Positions 9,889 through 20,856 of a DNA stretch of 64,000 bases are shown here, piece after piece; the stretch's first letter is position 1; every line of letters starts with the position of its first letter. Source of the DNA: Gymnopus androsaceus JB14 (lineage: Eukaryota; Basidiomycota; Agaricomycetes; Agaricales; Omphalotaceae); assembly GCA_009733575.1 (NCBI GenBank), contig ML769644.1, positions 1-64,000 of the forward strand, read 5' to 3'. The notes under the pieces are model-generated. The model was not told the DNA's origin and did not search any database. It saw nothing but the letters and a program-made list of their open reading frames with translations. Position numbers and translations under genes: made by a program.

Positions 9889-12045
9889 TTGCTGAATGCA
9901 GTTCGAAGTCTTTTGATCTCATCAGGACTCCCAAAATGGCTTTGGGGATTCATGATGAAATATGCGGTATATGTTTGGAATAGGACGCCGAAGAAAGCCA
10001 TTGGAATGGCCACGCCATACGAGAAACGGTTTGGGATTAAACCGGACATTACTAATCTTCGAATCTTTGGCAGTATCGTTTACGTTAAACGAGAAAAGGA
10101 ACCCGGCAAATTGGAACCACTGGCCCAGGAAGGATGCTGGATAGGACTCGAACCCGAATTGAACGGTCACTACATCTACTGGCCAACACGTCACACTGTC
10201 ACAACGGAGAGGAACGTAGTTTTCTCTGACAGGCAGATCCAACCTGTTGAAGGGGAGGATGGAAATTTGGGAAATTTAGAAACATCGGTCACCGAGTCGG
10301 AACAGCCTGTCATACCAGTTCCAGAAGAAATTGCCAAACCAATTGCACCAGACGAAGTATCTGGGAAACAAGTCAGACGACCCACCAAGAAGATCAGGGA
10401 GGTCATTGAAGGACTTGGAGAAGGAAGTGATGAGTTGCGACATCTTACCGCATCTCTAGGTCAGGTAACATCAGAAATTGAATCTGATCCTTTATCTGTT
10501 GCAGAAGCTATGCGACGACCTGACAGCTCCAAATGGTACGATGCCATGAAGGACAAAATCTCCAGACTCCAGGAGCGTGGAACCTATACAATTGTCACTC
10601 CACCTCCAGATGCCAATATTCTCACATCCAAATGGGTCTATCGGACCAAGAAGGATGAACGAGGTCACATTACAGGACACCGAGCTCGTCTCATTGTACG
10701 TGGATTTAATCAGATCCCAGATGTTGACTACTTCCCAGACGAAACCTTTGCATCTGTCACGAAACTTGCATCAGCCTGTGCTATACTCAGCATTGGAGCT
10801 GAGAAGAGCATGACTATTCACCAAATGGACGTGAAATCAGCTTACCTTTACGGGAAATTGGACGACAATGAGCGCATTTTTATGAAGGCACCTCCAGGTA
10901 TTGATATAGGGGTAAAACCAGGCCAAACCTTACGGCTTAAACTCGCACTTTATGGACTTAAACAAGCCGGTCAACAATGGTACATGCGATTCAGAGAAAT
11001 CATGACCCAACTGGGGTTTAAACGGTCTGATTTTGATCATGCTGTTTTCTATCGCACTAATCCCTTCACCATCATTTTCATACATGTTGACGACATGACA
11101 TTGGTTACCGAAACCCTGGCCATCATGGAGAAATTGAAAAAAGATATTGGGGCTATAATCAAAGTTGTTGATTCCGGAGAAATCCATTGGCTACTTGGGA
11201 TCGAGATCCAAAGATCTCTCCATAATAGGACGATTCACCTATCCCAGCGGTCATACATTGACGCTATACTCTCTTGCTATGGATTCTCGGATATAAAGCC
11301 ACTCTCCATTCCCTTCGATCCCCACATTCACCTCACCAAAGACCAATCACCCAAAACGGTCGAGGATATCGCTTTCATGCGTGACAAACCCTACAGAGAG
11401 GCCCTTGGCGCTCTCCAGTACTTATCCGTTGCTACAAGACCTGACATCACGTATGCAGTCTCCATCCTTGCTCGCTTTTCACAAAACCCCGGCATCACTC
11501 ATTGGAACGGTGTACAACGTGTCTACGCCTATCTCAAATACACTCGAGACTTTTGGCTCAGTACAAGCAACCAGGAGACAGTCCAAGGCTATACGGATGC
11601 GGATGGTATGTCCCAAGAGGATAGACATGCTATTTCCGGGTACGTTTTTATGTTGAATGGCGGAGCAGTATCTTGGTCGTCGAAACGACAGGATACCATT
11701 TCTTTATCCACCACGGAAGCCGAGTATATCACTTTGACCCATGCGGCAAAAGAAGCGATCTGGCTTAGGAATCTTTTGTCGGAAATCTTTGGTCCAATTA
11801 CTGATGCGATCCCTATCATGTCAGACAATCAGTCCACCATCGCGTTGGTGAAGGATGATCGTTTTCACGCTAGGACCAAACACATTGATATCCGATACCA
11901 CTTCATCCGCTACGTCATCAAGGAAGGTAAAATTCGTCTTACATACTGCCCTACCGAAAACATGACGGCAGACATCTTCACCAAAGCCTTACCTTCGATG
12001 AAAGCCAAACACTTCACAGCATCCATGGGATTAGCAAAGGTTTGA
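9889..12045 (+). CDS. copia-1 integrase C-terminus, reverse transcriptase, RNase H
   Basis: 718-aa open frame. It begins with the end of the integrase core and the GKE-type C-terminal region (LRIFGSIVYVKRE). The reverse transcriptase (RVT_2 type) spans about residues 225-460, with WVYRTKKDERG, the QMDVKSAYLYG motif and the catalytic box IHVDDM (YVDD variant). RNase H covers about 565-700, with GYTDADG, TTEAEYI and SDNQS carrying the acidic residues, then HARTKHIDIRYHFI. Apart from the upstream integrase lesions, this part looks undamaged. Confidence 0.93.
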   Translation: MLNAVRSLLISSGLPKWLWGFMMKYAVYVWNRTPKKAIGMATPYEKRFGIKPDITNLRIFGSIVYVKREKEPGKLEPLAQEGCWIGLEPELNGHYIYWPTRHTVTTERNVVFSDRQIQPVEGEDGNLGNLETSVTESEQPVIPVPEEIAKPIAPDEVSGKQVRRPTKKIREVIEGLGEGSDELRHLTASLGQVTSEIESDPLSVAEAMRRPDSSKWYDAMKDKISRLQERGTYTIVTPPPDANILTSKWVYRTKKDERGHITGHRARLIVRGFNQIPDVDYFPDETFASVTKLASACAILSIGAEKSMTIHQMDVKSAYLYGKLDDNERIFMKAPPGIDIGVKPGQTLRLKLALYGLKQAGQQWYMRFREIMTQLGFKRSDFDHAVFYRTNPFTIIFIHVDDMTLVTETLAIMEKLKKDIGAIIKVVDSGEIHWLLGIEIQRSLHNRTIHLSQRSYIDAILSCYGFSDIKPLSIPFDPHIHLTKDQSPKTVEDIAFMRDKPYREALGALQYLSVATRPDITYAVSILARFSQNPGITHWNGVQRVYAYLKYTRDFWLSTSNQETVQGYTDADGMSQEDRHAISGYVFMLNGGAVSWSSKRQDTISLSTTEAEYITLTHAAKEAIWLRNLLSEIFGPITDAIPIMSDNQSTIALVKDDRFHARTKHIDIRYHFIRYVIKEGKIRLTYCPTENMTADIFTKALPSMKAKHFTASMGLAKV

Positions 12046-12052
12046 AGGGGAG
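12044..12052 (+). promoter_or_regulatory. Polypurine tract of copia-1
   Basis: GAAGGGGAG directly before the 3' LTR, overlapping the end of pol. It is the expected plus-strand primer. Confidence 0.8.
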
Positions 12053-12397
12053 TGTTGGAATATCAAAGGTAAATATGTCTTATCGAACTATACATGGAAC
12101 GCTTTCTCGTAGTCTCCACTTGTTTGTATCACCATCCCATGCACTCCACTATTATTGTCTCACAGACTCCACTCAGTCTCTCGCCGTATCCACTTCACCA
12201 TATGCATAGTAGCCACAAGTATTCACGCAGTAGCCACTTGCCAGATATATTGTTTGTACTTAGGACTGTATATAAGCTTAGGTACCATACCCTGTAATAA
12301 CACCGTTGTTGTCCCCCATCGATCTGAGTGATCGTTACTATTAAGTCCTGTGTGGACTTACTGCTGCTACTTCCTATTTAGGAACGTAACTCTAATA
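12053..12397 (+). repeat. copia-1 3' LTR
   Basis: 345 bp, equal in length to the 5' LTR. Most differences from the 5' copy are transitions, several of them at CpG. Confidence 0.93.
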
Positions 12398-14200
12398 TCT
12401 ACTGTCTGAGCATGTGTTTCTGAATTAACTGACTGCAGCAAAGATGAAGTTGCAACGTAGGAGCATGGGGGTGAGATGCAATGACAAGATCATTCATCTC
12501 ACCAGACACTGCTTGAGGGCATGGAGTAGAAAGTGCGAGATCTTGTGCTTGTCCAAGATCAGACATAGACTCGGGGGCCAACATGTTCATGTAAACATTG
12601 CTGAAATCTACTCATCCACATAGAATTAGCAGTGAAAATGTGTGCAATAAGATTTCAGAGTACCTTTGTCTGCATCATTTGGTACCCAATCAGGATTCCC
12701 TCCATAAGTTACATTGAAACCACCCAAGTACACCCCATCTGTCCTAGCAATAGAAAACTCTGTAGCACTACTTTCTCCAGTGTTATCAAAGAACAGTCCA
12801 GGCTCATATCCTGCTGCAAGAACATTGTCCCACAGGTGGGCAATGTCTGGTTGCATCATGTCTGCAAACATGGCAAAGTTGGGATTAGATGTAATCTGTT
12901 GTTCACCAGAGGTTTCTGGTGTGAACATAAAACCAGGGTGGGATACAGCTGTCAAATGAGAAGCTGACAAAGGGTTTACCAAAAGAACAAACATGGGGCA
13001 TGTAGGTGCTAGCTGAGCATTACCAGTGCTGTTTGATGGAGGCAGAGGTGAAGCCAGTGTAGACAGGGCTAGCTGGGCAATACCAGTGATATTTGTAGAC
13101 GGTACTGGCTGAGCATTACCAGTGCTATTTGATGGAGGCAGAGGTGAAGCCAGCGTAGATGGTGCTAGCTGAGCATTACTAGCGCTATTTGTAGATGGTG
13201 CTGGATGAGCATTGCCAGTGCTATCTGACGGAGGCAGAGCGGAAGTGGGCATAGATGGCTCTGGGTGAGCATGGTTGGTGTCAGTTGATGGAGGCAGAGC
13301 TGAAGCAGGTTTAGACAGGGCTAGCTGTGCATGAGTGCCAGTATCACCAGCATCATTCAACATAGACGGCTCTGGCTGAGCATGGCTGATATCAGTCAAT
13401 GAAGGCAGAGCTGAAGCAGGCATGGATGCTGGATGAGCATGTCTGTTATCACCAGTGTCAGGCAAAGAGCCAAATGCAGGACCAGTGCTTAATGTGGAAC
13501 CACTGCCTGAAGCGGTACTCTCAGGCTGGGTTGCGGCTATGTATGCTGCTTTTCTAGCTCACAAAACTCAGCAGCTGAGATGATAGTAAGTGTTCTGTTC
13601 ATTGTTCTGATATGCCACTCACAAAATTTGAGCTTGGCAAACTTCTTCATGCTCTTGAAGAAATATCTGTATGTATGACAATCCATATTTGTGTATAGTA
13701 TTGGACTAGGAGCTGGTACACTACTGGCAGGAGTTGACGAAACTGGTATATTGCAGTAGGATTCACAGCTTTGAACACATTAGACTGATCCAAAAGTCAG
13801 GTAATTGAATACACACCTCGTGATGTCCATCTCACCCCTTTTCTCCCCAACTGGTCCCTATAGAAATATCTGGCATCCCATACCAAACAAGCTTGTGAAT
13901 GCATCTGCAACAGTGGAAAGTATGTCCTCTCTATGAAGCCACATGCTAACTCTCACCATGAGCAAAGCAAAGTCAGCAATCTAACTTTCACATACTGGTT
14001 GGCACATGAGTGCTTTTTGTTGTCATTGCTCGTGTTCAACATGGCTGTTTCCTTGAGTTATTGGTTGTACTGCTCAACCCACTGCAAGCATTCTTCCTCT
14101 GGCAATTCTTTGCAGTGGCACTTTCGAAACTCTCAAACCGCATTCAGGTATTCTTTCTTGCTCAGCCCTTCTGGATACTGAGCCTTGAATTCCTCTTTCA
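12398..14200 (-). pseudogene. Repeat-rich ORF interrupted by copia-1
   Basis: The minus-strand open frame 13465-12626 encodes a Ser/Pro/Ala-rich protein with repeats of about 20 aa (units such as ALPPSTDTNHAHPEPS), mirrored in the DNA at 13000-13460. This is followed by a unique block (GEQQITSNPNFAMFADMMQ...YGGNPDWVPN), a likely intron near 12655-12605, and a last exon entering the copia-1 target site. Upstream pieces (to about 14200; LKEEFKAQYPEGLSKKEYLN) are read only with stops, so the N-terminal part is decayed. No known domain recognised; perhaps itself a transposon-borne gene. Confidence 0.5.
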
Positions 14201-15471
14201 GTCCCAATAACCAATGTCACCTGCCATATTCATAAGCGGGGTTCATTTTCGATGGTGACAATTTCACGGTGCCCTTCATGCTGTCCATTAAACCCTTTAC
14301 AAGGCCTCTTTCTGGGTTCCTGTTTCATTTGTGATTACTCACCCAATTCCCAAGAAACTAAAAGGTACTTAAGTGAGTAGAAGACTGGATACGTGATTAC
14401 AGGATTTAGCCACTCCTTGATACACCATAGTTCCTTGATACAGTTGTAATTTCTTGGAGCTATGGGGCTCAGGAGGTATAATTGAATGTTCAATTAGACA
14501 TATATATGTTGTGCAAATGTTTTGAGCATGATAGGTCCACATGCACTAGTGATACTGTTGTATGAGGGTGCATTTACTGTCGTAGTGATGTTGTATCAAA
14601 AAAAATTAATTCATTCATTTACACTCATATCATTAAGAAGCAAGATAATAATGCTTCAAGGAGTTGTAGGACCTGGATAGGCTTCTTCAAAATGAGTTTG
14701 AGCAAGAGCAACACTGAATTGCATTGCATGGGAACAAAATCAGTGCCGCGCAATGAGAGGTGTCACATACTGTTACATTTGTGACCATTGTCACACAATT
14801 TCTAAATGTACTGACAATACTCTTGAGTAGCCATTTCTTGCCAAATACACATGGGCCAGTATGTTATATTACTAGAAAATGCACTCAAAGAGAAAACTCG
14901 ACTTCTAGCCAGGCGGAATGGGACGGACTTCCCAGTGTGTGAGTAGTACTAATAATCCATTGTACTAGTAGGTAACCTAATGGTTAGTACTGATAACTTA
15001 TTGCACTAGTAGTTAATCTGATTGTTATACTAGTAACTAATGGTTAGTAGTACTTATAAGCTGGTACACCAGTAACTAATGTAATGCTTAGTAGACCTAA
15101 TAAGTTGTTATACTAGTACAACTATTACATTAGTTACTAGTATACCAACTTATTAGTAATATTATAACCATTAGGTTAGTTACTAGTACAAATTATTGAT
15201 GATACCAACTAAGCGCTACTAGTGTGACTTAGTACTATATGTACTGGTCCTAATACCAGTACTAGTAAAGTATGACATTACTTATATACATGTAACTACA
15301 TCTATCAGCACTGACAGGTGCTTATTTTACCAAACAAAAATATCAGGAATTGAGAGTTATAAATTAGGACTTAGGGGTTAGGATGGTTAGGGTTAATGGT
15401 TAGATGGGTAACAATAGACAAATCAATATACCATGTTTGAAGAATACCACTCATGGTAATACCACCCATGG
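14201..15471. other. Gene-free stretch with TAGTACTAAT-type repeats
   Basis: No gene seen. From about 14940 to 15290 the sequence is a degenerate, partly self-complementary mass of TAGTACT/AGTACTA and TTAGTTACTAG motifs, resembling the subterminal part of the element at 99-4770. At 15370-15410 there is a short G-rich tract (GGGGTTAGG, GGTTAGGG). 15436-15471 carries CCATGGTA/TACCACCC units that continue after 17566. Confidence 0.5.
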
Positions 15472-15600
15472 TACTGTATAGTTTTGAATTTAAGTTCATT
15501 AAATGTTATGTGTTACGCCTTGGACCTATTCAGTTCATAGTTCAGCCACCATCAGGCGGCGTTACATTTGCAAATTTTGTTCAGTTTGAGTTCATATTTA

Positions 15601-17177
15601 CTGTGGTGCCAGAAAATAAACAAACATGTGAAATTTCAACTTGTAATCTCAATATCTCAGCAGCAGGGACATATGAGAGCAAGGGCTTGTTGTGTATTTA
15701 GTAGTGCTTTTTTATTCCCCAGATCCCTCAACTTACAGATATTGAATATCTCAACTCAGTCACAAGATATTGCTTGATTAGTTTTGCAGTATGATTTTTT
15801 GTGTGTAATTTTTGAGGATTTTACATTAAAACAGCATAGAACAAGCAATTCTGAACCCTTTCTCATGATTTTTTGTACTGGTAGGAATAATAGAGGTCTG
15901 AAAATATGATATTCAACCACTTGGGGGCATAGTGTGGGAAATTAATCTTGCTACAGATGAAAAGTGCAATTCTTCCCAGTTTTGCATATTCCTCTATACA
16001 CAACCTGAAACATGCATATATGATATTCAGAATTAGTGTACAGAGATGGGCTGTACCTCATTATACCAAAATTTGGGCTCATTATCATCATAGCACTATT
16101 TCATTCTGCATTCTCTGTGCATTCTTCCCATGAAAAACACTGTTTGTCACTTTGTGGTGCAAAATATGGGAACTTACTGTACACCAGCTACCAGCAAGAC
16201 TGCGGAGTCAGTGGAAAAGACCAAAAACCTCAATCTGGTACAGGCCGGATTGCTATAAACACCATTCATGCTCATTTTAACTTGCATTTTCTCCATAAGA
16301 AAAAATAAATAATTTGGCAAAAAACAAAACAGCCTATCTTTGTTTCTAAACTTGGTTCTGGCTGGTCAGAGATGTTATAGGGTCTTTATTAGCTATATTA
16401 CATGATATGACTCTGACATGACTGAACATTATCTTTATTTCAACAAATAATGGTGCAATTACTTTCCTATTCAATTTTTCATGTTCGGTTTTGAGAAAAT
16501 GTGCCTGAAAAATGGGCATAGATGGAAGATTTGACAGTTGAGCTTTTACGAGATTGAAATATTTGGTCTTCTCCACTGATTCCACATTCTTTCTGGTAGC
16601 TGGTGTACAGTAAGTCCCCATATTTTGCACCACAAAGTGACAAACAGTGTTTTTTATGGGAAGAATTCACAGAGAATGCAGAATAAAATAGTGCTATGAT
16701 AATAATGAGCCCAAAATTTGGTATAATGAGGTATAGCCCATCTCTGTACACTAATTCTGAATCTCATATATGCATGTTTCAGGTTGTGTATAGAGGAATA
16801 TGCAAAACTGGGAAGAGTTGCACTTTTCATCTGTAGCAAGATTAATTTCCCACACTATGCCCCCAAGTGGTTGAATATCATACTTTCAAACCTCTATTAT
16901 TCCTACCAGTCCAAAAAATCATGAGAAATGGTTCAGAATTGCTTGTTCTATGCTGTTTTAATGTAAAATCCTCAAAAATTGCACACAAAAAATCATACTG
17001 CAAAACTAATTAAGCAATGTCTTGCAACTGAGTTGAGATATTCAAGAGCTGTAAGTTGAGGGGTCTGGGGAACTAAAAGCACTACTAAATACACACCAAG
17101 CTCCTGCTCTTATATGTACTTGATCTTGAGATCACAAGTTGAAATTTCACATGTTCGGTTAATTTCTGGCACCACAG
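15601..17177. mobile_element. 1.58 kb palindromic foldback element
   Basis: Begins CTGTGGTGCCAGAAA and ends with the exact reverse complement, flanked by TA. The arms run inward for most of each half: the 15948-16140 segment (with 'agagatgggctgtacctcat') reappears inverted at 16650-16840. The centre is near 16390. The mirrored reading frames in the two arms are products of the symmetry, not genes. No transposase. Confidence 0.9.
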
Positions 17178-17179
17178 TA

Positions 17180-17412
17180 CTGTCTCATTTCATTCAATTC
17201 AACAGTCACAGGTCACGGGCCCATGAAATGTCGTGAAATGTCACAGTGGTCACGGGTCACTATACAAAATTTGTCCAAAATCAACAGCTTTGACCGGCTT
17301 TAGCGCTGAAAAAGCTTACAAAAACTTCCATTTAAGGAAATTTGTCGAAATCATAATTTCCACATGGTGGTCACAGGTCACAAGCCATGTCGAATTGAAT
17401 GAAATGCAACAG
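17180..17412. mobile_element. 233 bp TA-flanked MITE
   Basis: Inverted termini CTGTCTCATTTCATTCAATT and its near complement ending GCAACAG, with TA on each side (17178-17179 and 17413-17414). It sits at the TA duplication of the palindromic element, so one inserted at the edge of the other. The interior has TCACAGGTCAC-type short repeats. Confidence 0.85.
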
Positions 17413-17565
17413 TATAGTGGCCGGCGTAGCCGGCCGCCAAATTTGGCCTATAAGTGCCGAATTTTTGAGTTCGGAGGCTAATGTTATGTGTTACAAAGAT
17501 GGAAATTACACCAATTCAGCACCCGCGTCACGCATTACTGAACTTAAATTCAAAACAGTACAGTA

Positions 17566-17720
17566 TTACTACCCATGGTATTACCACCCATGGTAATACC
17601 ACCCATAGTATTACCACTCATGGTATTACCACTCATGATATCACGGTAGTACCACCATGGTACTAATACCACCATGATAATATCATGGTAATACCATCCA
17701 TGGTATTACCATGGTGGAAT
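17566..17720. repeat. CCATGGTA/TACCACCCATGG minisatellite
   Basis: Degenerate units of ~16-18 bp around CCATGGTATTACCACC, partly self-complementary. The same units precede the MITE at 15436-15471, so the MITE inserted into this array. Confidence 0.75.
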
Positions 17721-17981
17721 ATGCCAGGCATTTACCCCTACTCAGGTCTAACCTGGAAGGCAAAAGTTAAGCCTAAGTAGGTATCTTTTAGTAGGTGACT
17801 GAAGTGTACTGATGCCCTTCTTGTCAATTCTAGAACCTGAGATGAGATTACAGTGAGTGGATGGAATATACAAGACATTCAAGAGAGAAAATGTCCTCTT
17901 CAGTTTACCCATTGTCACCTCTAGCATGATGGTTCCCTTTCCAACAATGACAGCCAAGAGTGTAGATCCAAACCCATGAAC

Positions 17982-19638
17982 TGTCAGGACTTGGTTCATT
18001 TCTCATCCGCTATCCACCCGCTGGTGTTTCCCACGCTTCCTGACCATCCGCGGATACTTCCCGCACTCATTACCTACATTGCGGGCGCTTTCCATGCTTA
18101 TTTACCATTTATCCTGCCTGCCGGGCACTTTCTACATGTGATTACCACTTGTCCTGCCTCCCGGGTGCCTCCTGCACTTGATAACCATCCATCAGGCCCT
18201 CCCGACGACTTACACAGCCACCCTACAGTATATAAGTAGACACCCCGAGTCCATGCACCCTAGTCTGTTATTACCATTCACACCGCCAATGATTATGCTT
18301 CAGTCTGACTGAAGCATTGTGCAAAATGATTTAATTTAATAGATACCAGAAACGTACTTTTTCAGGGTATTATAGAAAATTCATATTTCCTAGAGCTTCC
18401 GAAGGAAATAAATTCAGACTGGCTGAAGTTTGGACTTTCCGCAAAGGGAAGAAATGACTTTTTTTGGACAGTACCTGAAGCAATCTACTTCAGCTGACTC
18501 GAAAACATGAATTACGGAACGCGGCCGAAGTATCCCATTTCAGGACTGCTGAAATGGTGACCATTACCATTTCAGCAGTCCTGAAATGGAATACTTCGGT
18601 TGGCTTCAATAGTTGATGTTCTTGGGTCAGCTGAAGCTCATTGCTTCAGAATATGTGCGAAAAATATCATTTTGGACATTTACGGAAAGTTCGAGCTTCA
18701 ATCAGTCTGAATTTATTTCCTTCTTAAGTGCTAAGAAGTATTTACTTTCTATAATACCCTGAAATGCACAATTTCCCTATGTATTGAAATAATTTATTTC
18801 CCATAATGCTTCAGTCTGACTGAGACATAATCATTGGTGGTGTGATTGTTACCGAATCAATCCCTTTTTGCTTCTGCCTCTGTCTCTGTCTCTCTATTTC
18901 TATCTCTTCTAACCAGTTGTGCCTTCTGAGCTCCATTCAAAGGCTCACTGTCATCTGCATCAACTGCAAGGCTCTGTCTGTAGATACCAAATCTACATCC
19001 AGAGCTCACTGTCTTCTATCTCTGTTTACAACTTTACAACCAAAGCTCCTCGGGAGCTTCTTATTTGGGTTTTGCTACCTCTAGAACCTCTGGGACCGTC
19101 CGCTTTCACTCAATTCCGTCCGCTCCCACGCTATTTCCATCCGCTCTCACGCTATTCCGTCCGCTCTCACACTATTCCCATCCGCTTTCACCCTATTCCC
19201 TCCACTCCTACGCTATTTCCGTCCGCTTTTGCACTATTCCGTCCGCTCCCACGCTATTTCCGCCCGCTTTCACCCTATTCCACCCGCTCTCACGCTATTT
19301 CCGTCCGCATTTGCTGTATTCCATCCGCATTATCCATATTCAGACTTATTACACCTTTTTGGACCACCCCTTCACCCATATCCCATCCGCTCCCACTCAT
19401 TTCTGGTCGTCGGACCACAATACCACCCGCTTCCTCCCGATTACGTCAGCGGGTGGCCCGTACACTGTTCCTTGCACCTCTGAGGCTTGTACTGTTCCAT
19501 ACAACACTCATACTACTGTCCAGACTCACCTTACGGCATGGTTACCCCAGGTGGTTGCATTTGGTCTCCACCTACATCTAGGTGCAAGACATTCGGGATA
19601 CATTGGTCCGAGATCCGTTTCGTGCACCGGATCTCACA
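17982..19638 (+). mobile_element. Solo LTR, family A (~1.09 kb), carrying a TIR insertion
   Basis: Starts TGTCAGGACTTGG and ends GGATCTCACA, bounded by an exact 5 bp duplication TGAAC (17977-17981 and 19639-19643). It contains a 566 bp TIR element and otherwise matches the second copy at 45332-46299. A TATATAAGTAGACACCCC promoter block is at 18230. The segment 19090-19430 is a degenerate TTCCGTCCGCT/CACGCTAT tandem repeat absent in that number from the other copy. It inserted into the protease region of copia-3. Confidence 0.88.
18279..18844. mobile_element. 566 bp TIR element, CACACC termini
   Basis: The inverted ends CACACCGCCAATGATTATG and its complement are followed by CTTCAGTCTGACTGAAG. 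ATT on each side (18276-18278 and 18845-18847) is consistent with a 3 bp duplication. Removing it restores the LTR sequence seen in the other family A copy ('ttaccattgttacc'). A 5'-truncated relative lies at 29113-29489. Confidence 0.85.
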
Positions 19639-19873
19639 TGAACTCGAAGTGGACTTTCTATTCACCATAATCATGGAAGAAACATTTCTCCCTAAAGATA
19701 TGCCTGGTATCCCCAGTATCATGGTTGATGGATTCATCCTGTGGTATGTGCAAGTTTAGGCTATGGCATTGACATTGACTTCTTCTCCAATTAAGATCTC
19801 ATCACTGTTGCTTTCTTCTGTGTTGCCCATGATTTCCATCAGGAATGCCAATGCCTCTTCCAAGTTCCCTACT

Positions 19874-20454
19874 TAGGGTTTCCAGATACAATTTAATAAA
19901 CTGCAGATAAATCATAAATTGCATTGAATTGTATTGAAAAATAAACTGGGTAAAGATGTACTGATTCACAATTCAAAATCTGTGCAATTTATGATTTATT
20001 GAAGATCTGAAAAATATATAAACTGGTATAAATTTGTACCGATTTAAACTGATTTAAACTGATTTAAACTGGCATATTTGTGACTGTTGCTCACTCAATA
20101 ATACAAATGCAGTTGCAGGATGCATTTCTTGCAAAGGCTTTTGCCTCATAAAAGGATAAGTGGTGTGTAGACCAAGAAATTCATTGGTATAATGGACTTC
20201 ACTTGCTACTATGTAATATCTTCTTATAGTTTCATGCAATTTGGTATGGTGTAAATTGGTTTTTACTAGTCTATATCAGTTTAAACTTGAACTAATATAA
20301 ATCAGATGTATCACAATAAATTGCATCAATTCACTAATTGTACTGATACAAGTACATGGTTTATGTCAGTTCATATTTTTTATGTATCAGTGCAATTCAC
20401 AGTTTATTGCATTTAGGTCAAATAAATTGAATTGTATTGTATCTGGAAACCCTA
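19874..20454. mobile_element. 581 bp hAT-like MITE
   Basis: Inverted termini TAGGGTTTCCAGATACAAT. Flanking 8 bp sequences TCCCTACT and TTCCTACT differ by one base, consistent with an old 8 bp duplication. Interior AT-rich, no ORF. Inserted in copia-3. Confidence 0.8.
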
Positions 20455-20856
20455 TTCCTACTGTCTCCTGCAACTCCTCTTCTGGTAGGTCAAACTCCGT
20501 TACTCTTGCAAACTGACTAGGTTCTTGCTGAGCTCTGACACAGTTATCTCTCCACCAGTATTTTTAGATGCCACTCCGATAGACCATTCACAGCAAGCAG
20601 CAATCCTTTGCTTGGGTGAGAGGTGAATATATCTTATTCCCTTGAAGTTCAGTGGGTATTGACCAACTCTTCCTCCACCATAGATGAAACATTTAGCTTT
20701 GGTGTGGCCAACTGGGTAGGTGCAATATGTGTTCTTGCAAGTGACATTGTGACCAGTTGGGCTGGGGTAAGGGTCTGGTTTCCTGTTGTTTTGCTGAGGT
20801 TGTTTTGTCTGATTTCTGTTTGAAGGTGTCATCAATGCTCCTATAAATTCCTGATT

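Larger units (their letters stand above)
6699..12397 (+). mobile_element. Ty1/copia LTR retrotransposon (copia-1)
   Basis: Two 345 bp LTRs (6699-7043 and 12053-12397) flank gag-pol, with a primer-binding site at 7044 and a purine tract at 12044. The target duplication TCTAC (6694-6698 and 12398-12402) is exact. The LTRs differ at about eleven sites, roughly 3%, so the insertion is fairly recent but not new. The pol gene is disabled in the integrase region (two TGA stops and two frame changes). The LTRs begin TGTTGG and end in TA, not CA, as also seen in the other copia elements of this window. Confidence 0.95.
15472..17565. mobile_element. ~280 bp TIR MITE, split by two later insertions (family M1, copy A)
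   Basis: The outer parts 15472-15600 and 17415-17565 together give 280 bp, matching intact copies at 22714-22994 and 53966-54233. The termini begin TACTGTA and share 'GAATTTAAGTTCA' in inverted orientation. TA at both ends suggests a Tc1/mariner-type MITE. Its interior TA at 15599-15600 is the target of the two inserts listed next. Confidence 0.88.

Noticed and set aside
15370..15410. Interstitial telomere tract (GGGGTTAGG...GGTTAGGG)
   Set aside because: Only two or three irregular units; too short to claim a telomeric origin.
15948..16839. Paired ORFs with near-identical proteins on opposite strands
   Set aside because: They are mirror images created by the palindrome; no gene-like features.
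19065..19670. Pro/Ser/His-rich ORFs in three plus-strand frames
   Set aside because: Simple repeat in a solo LTR (TTCCGTCCGCT units) gives open frames in all three phases; not a gene.
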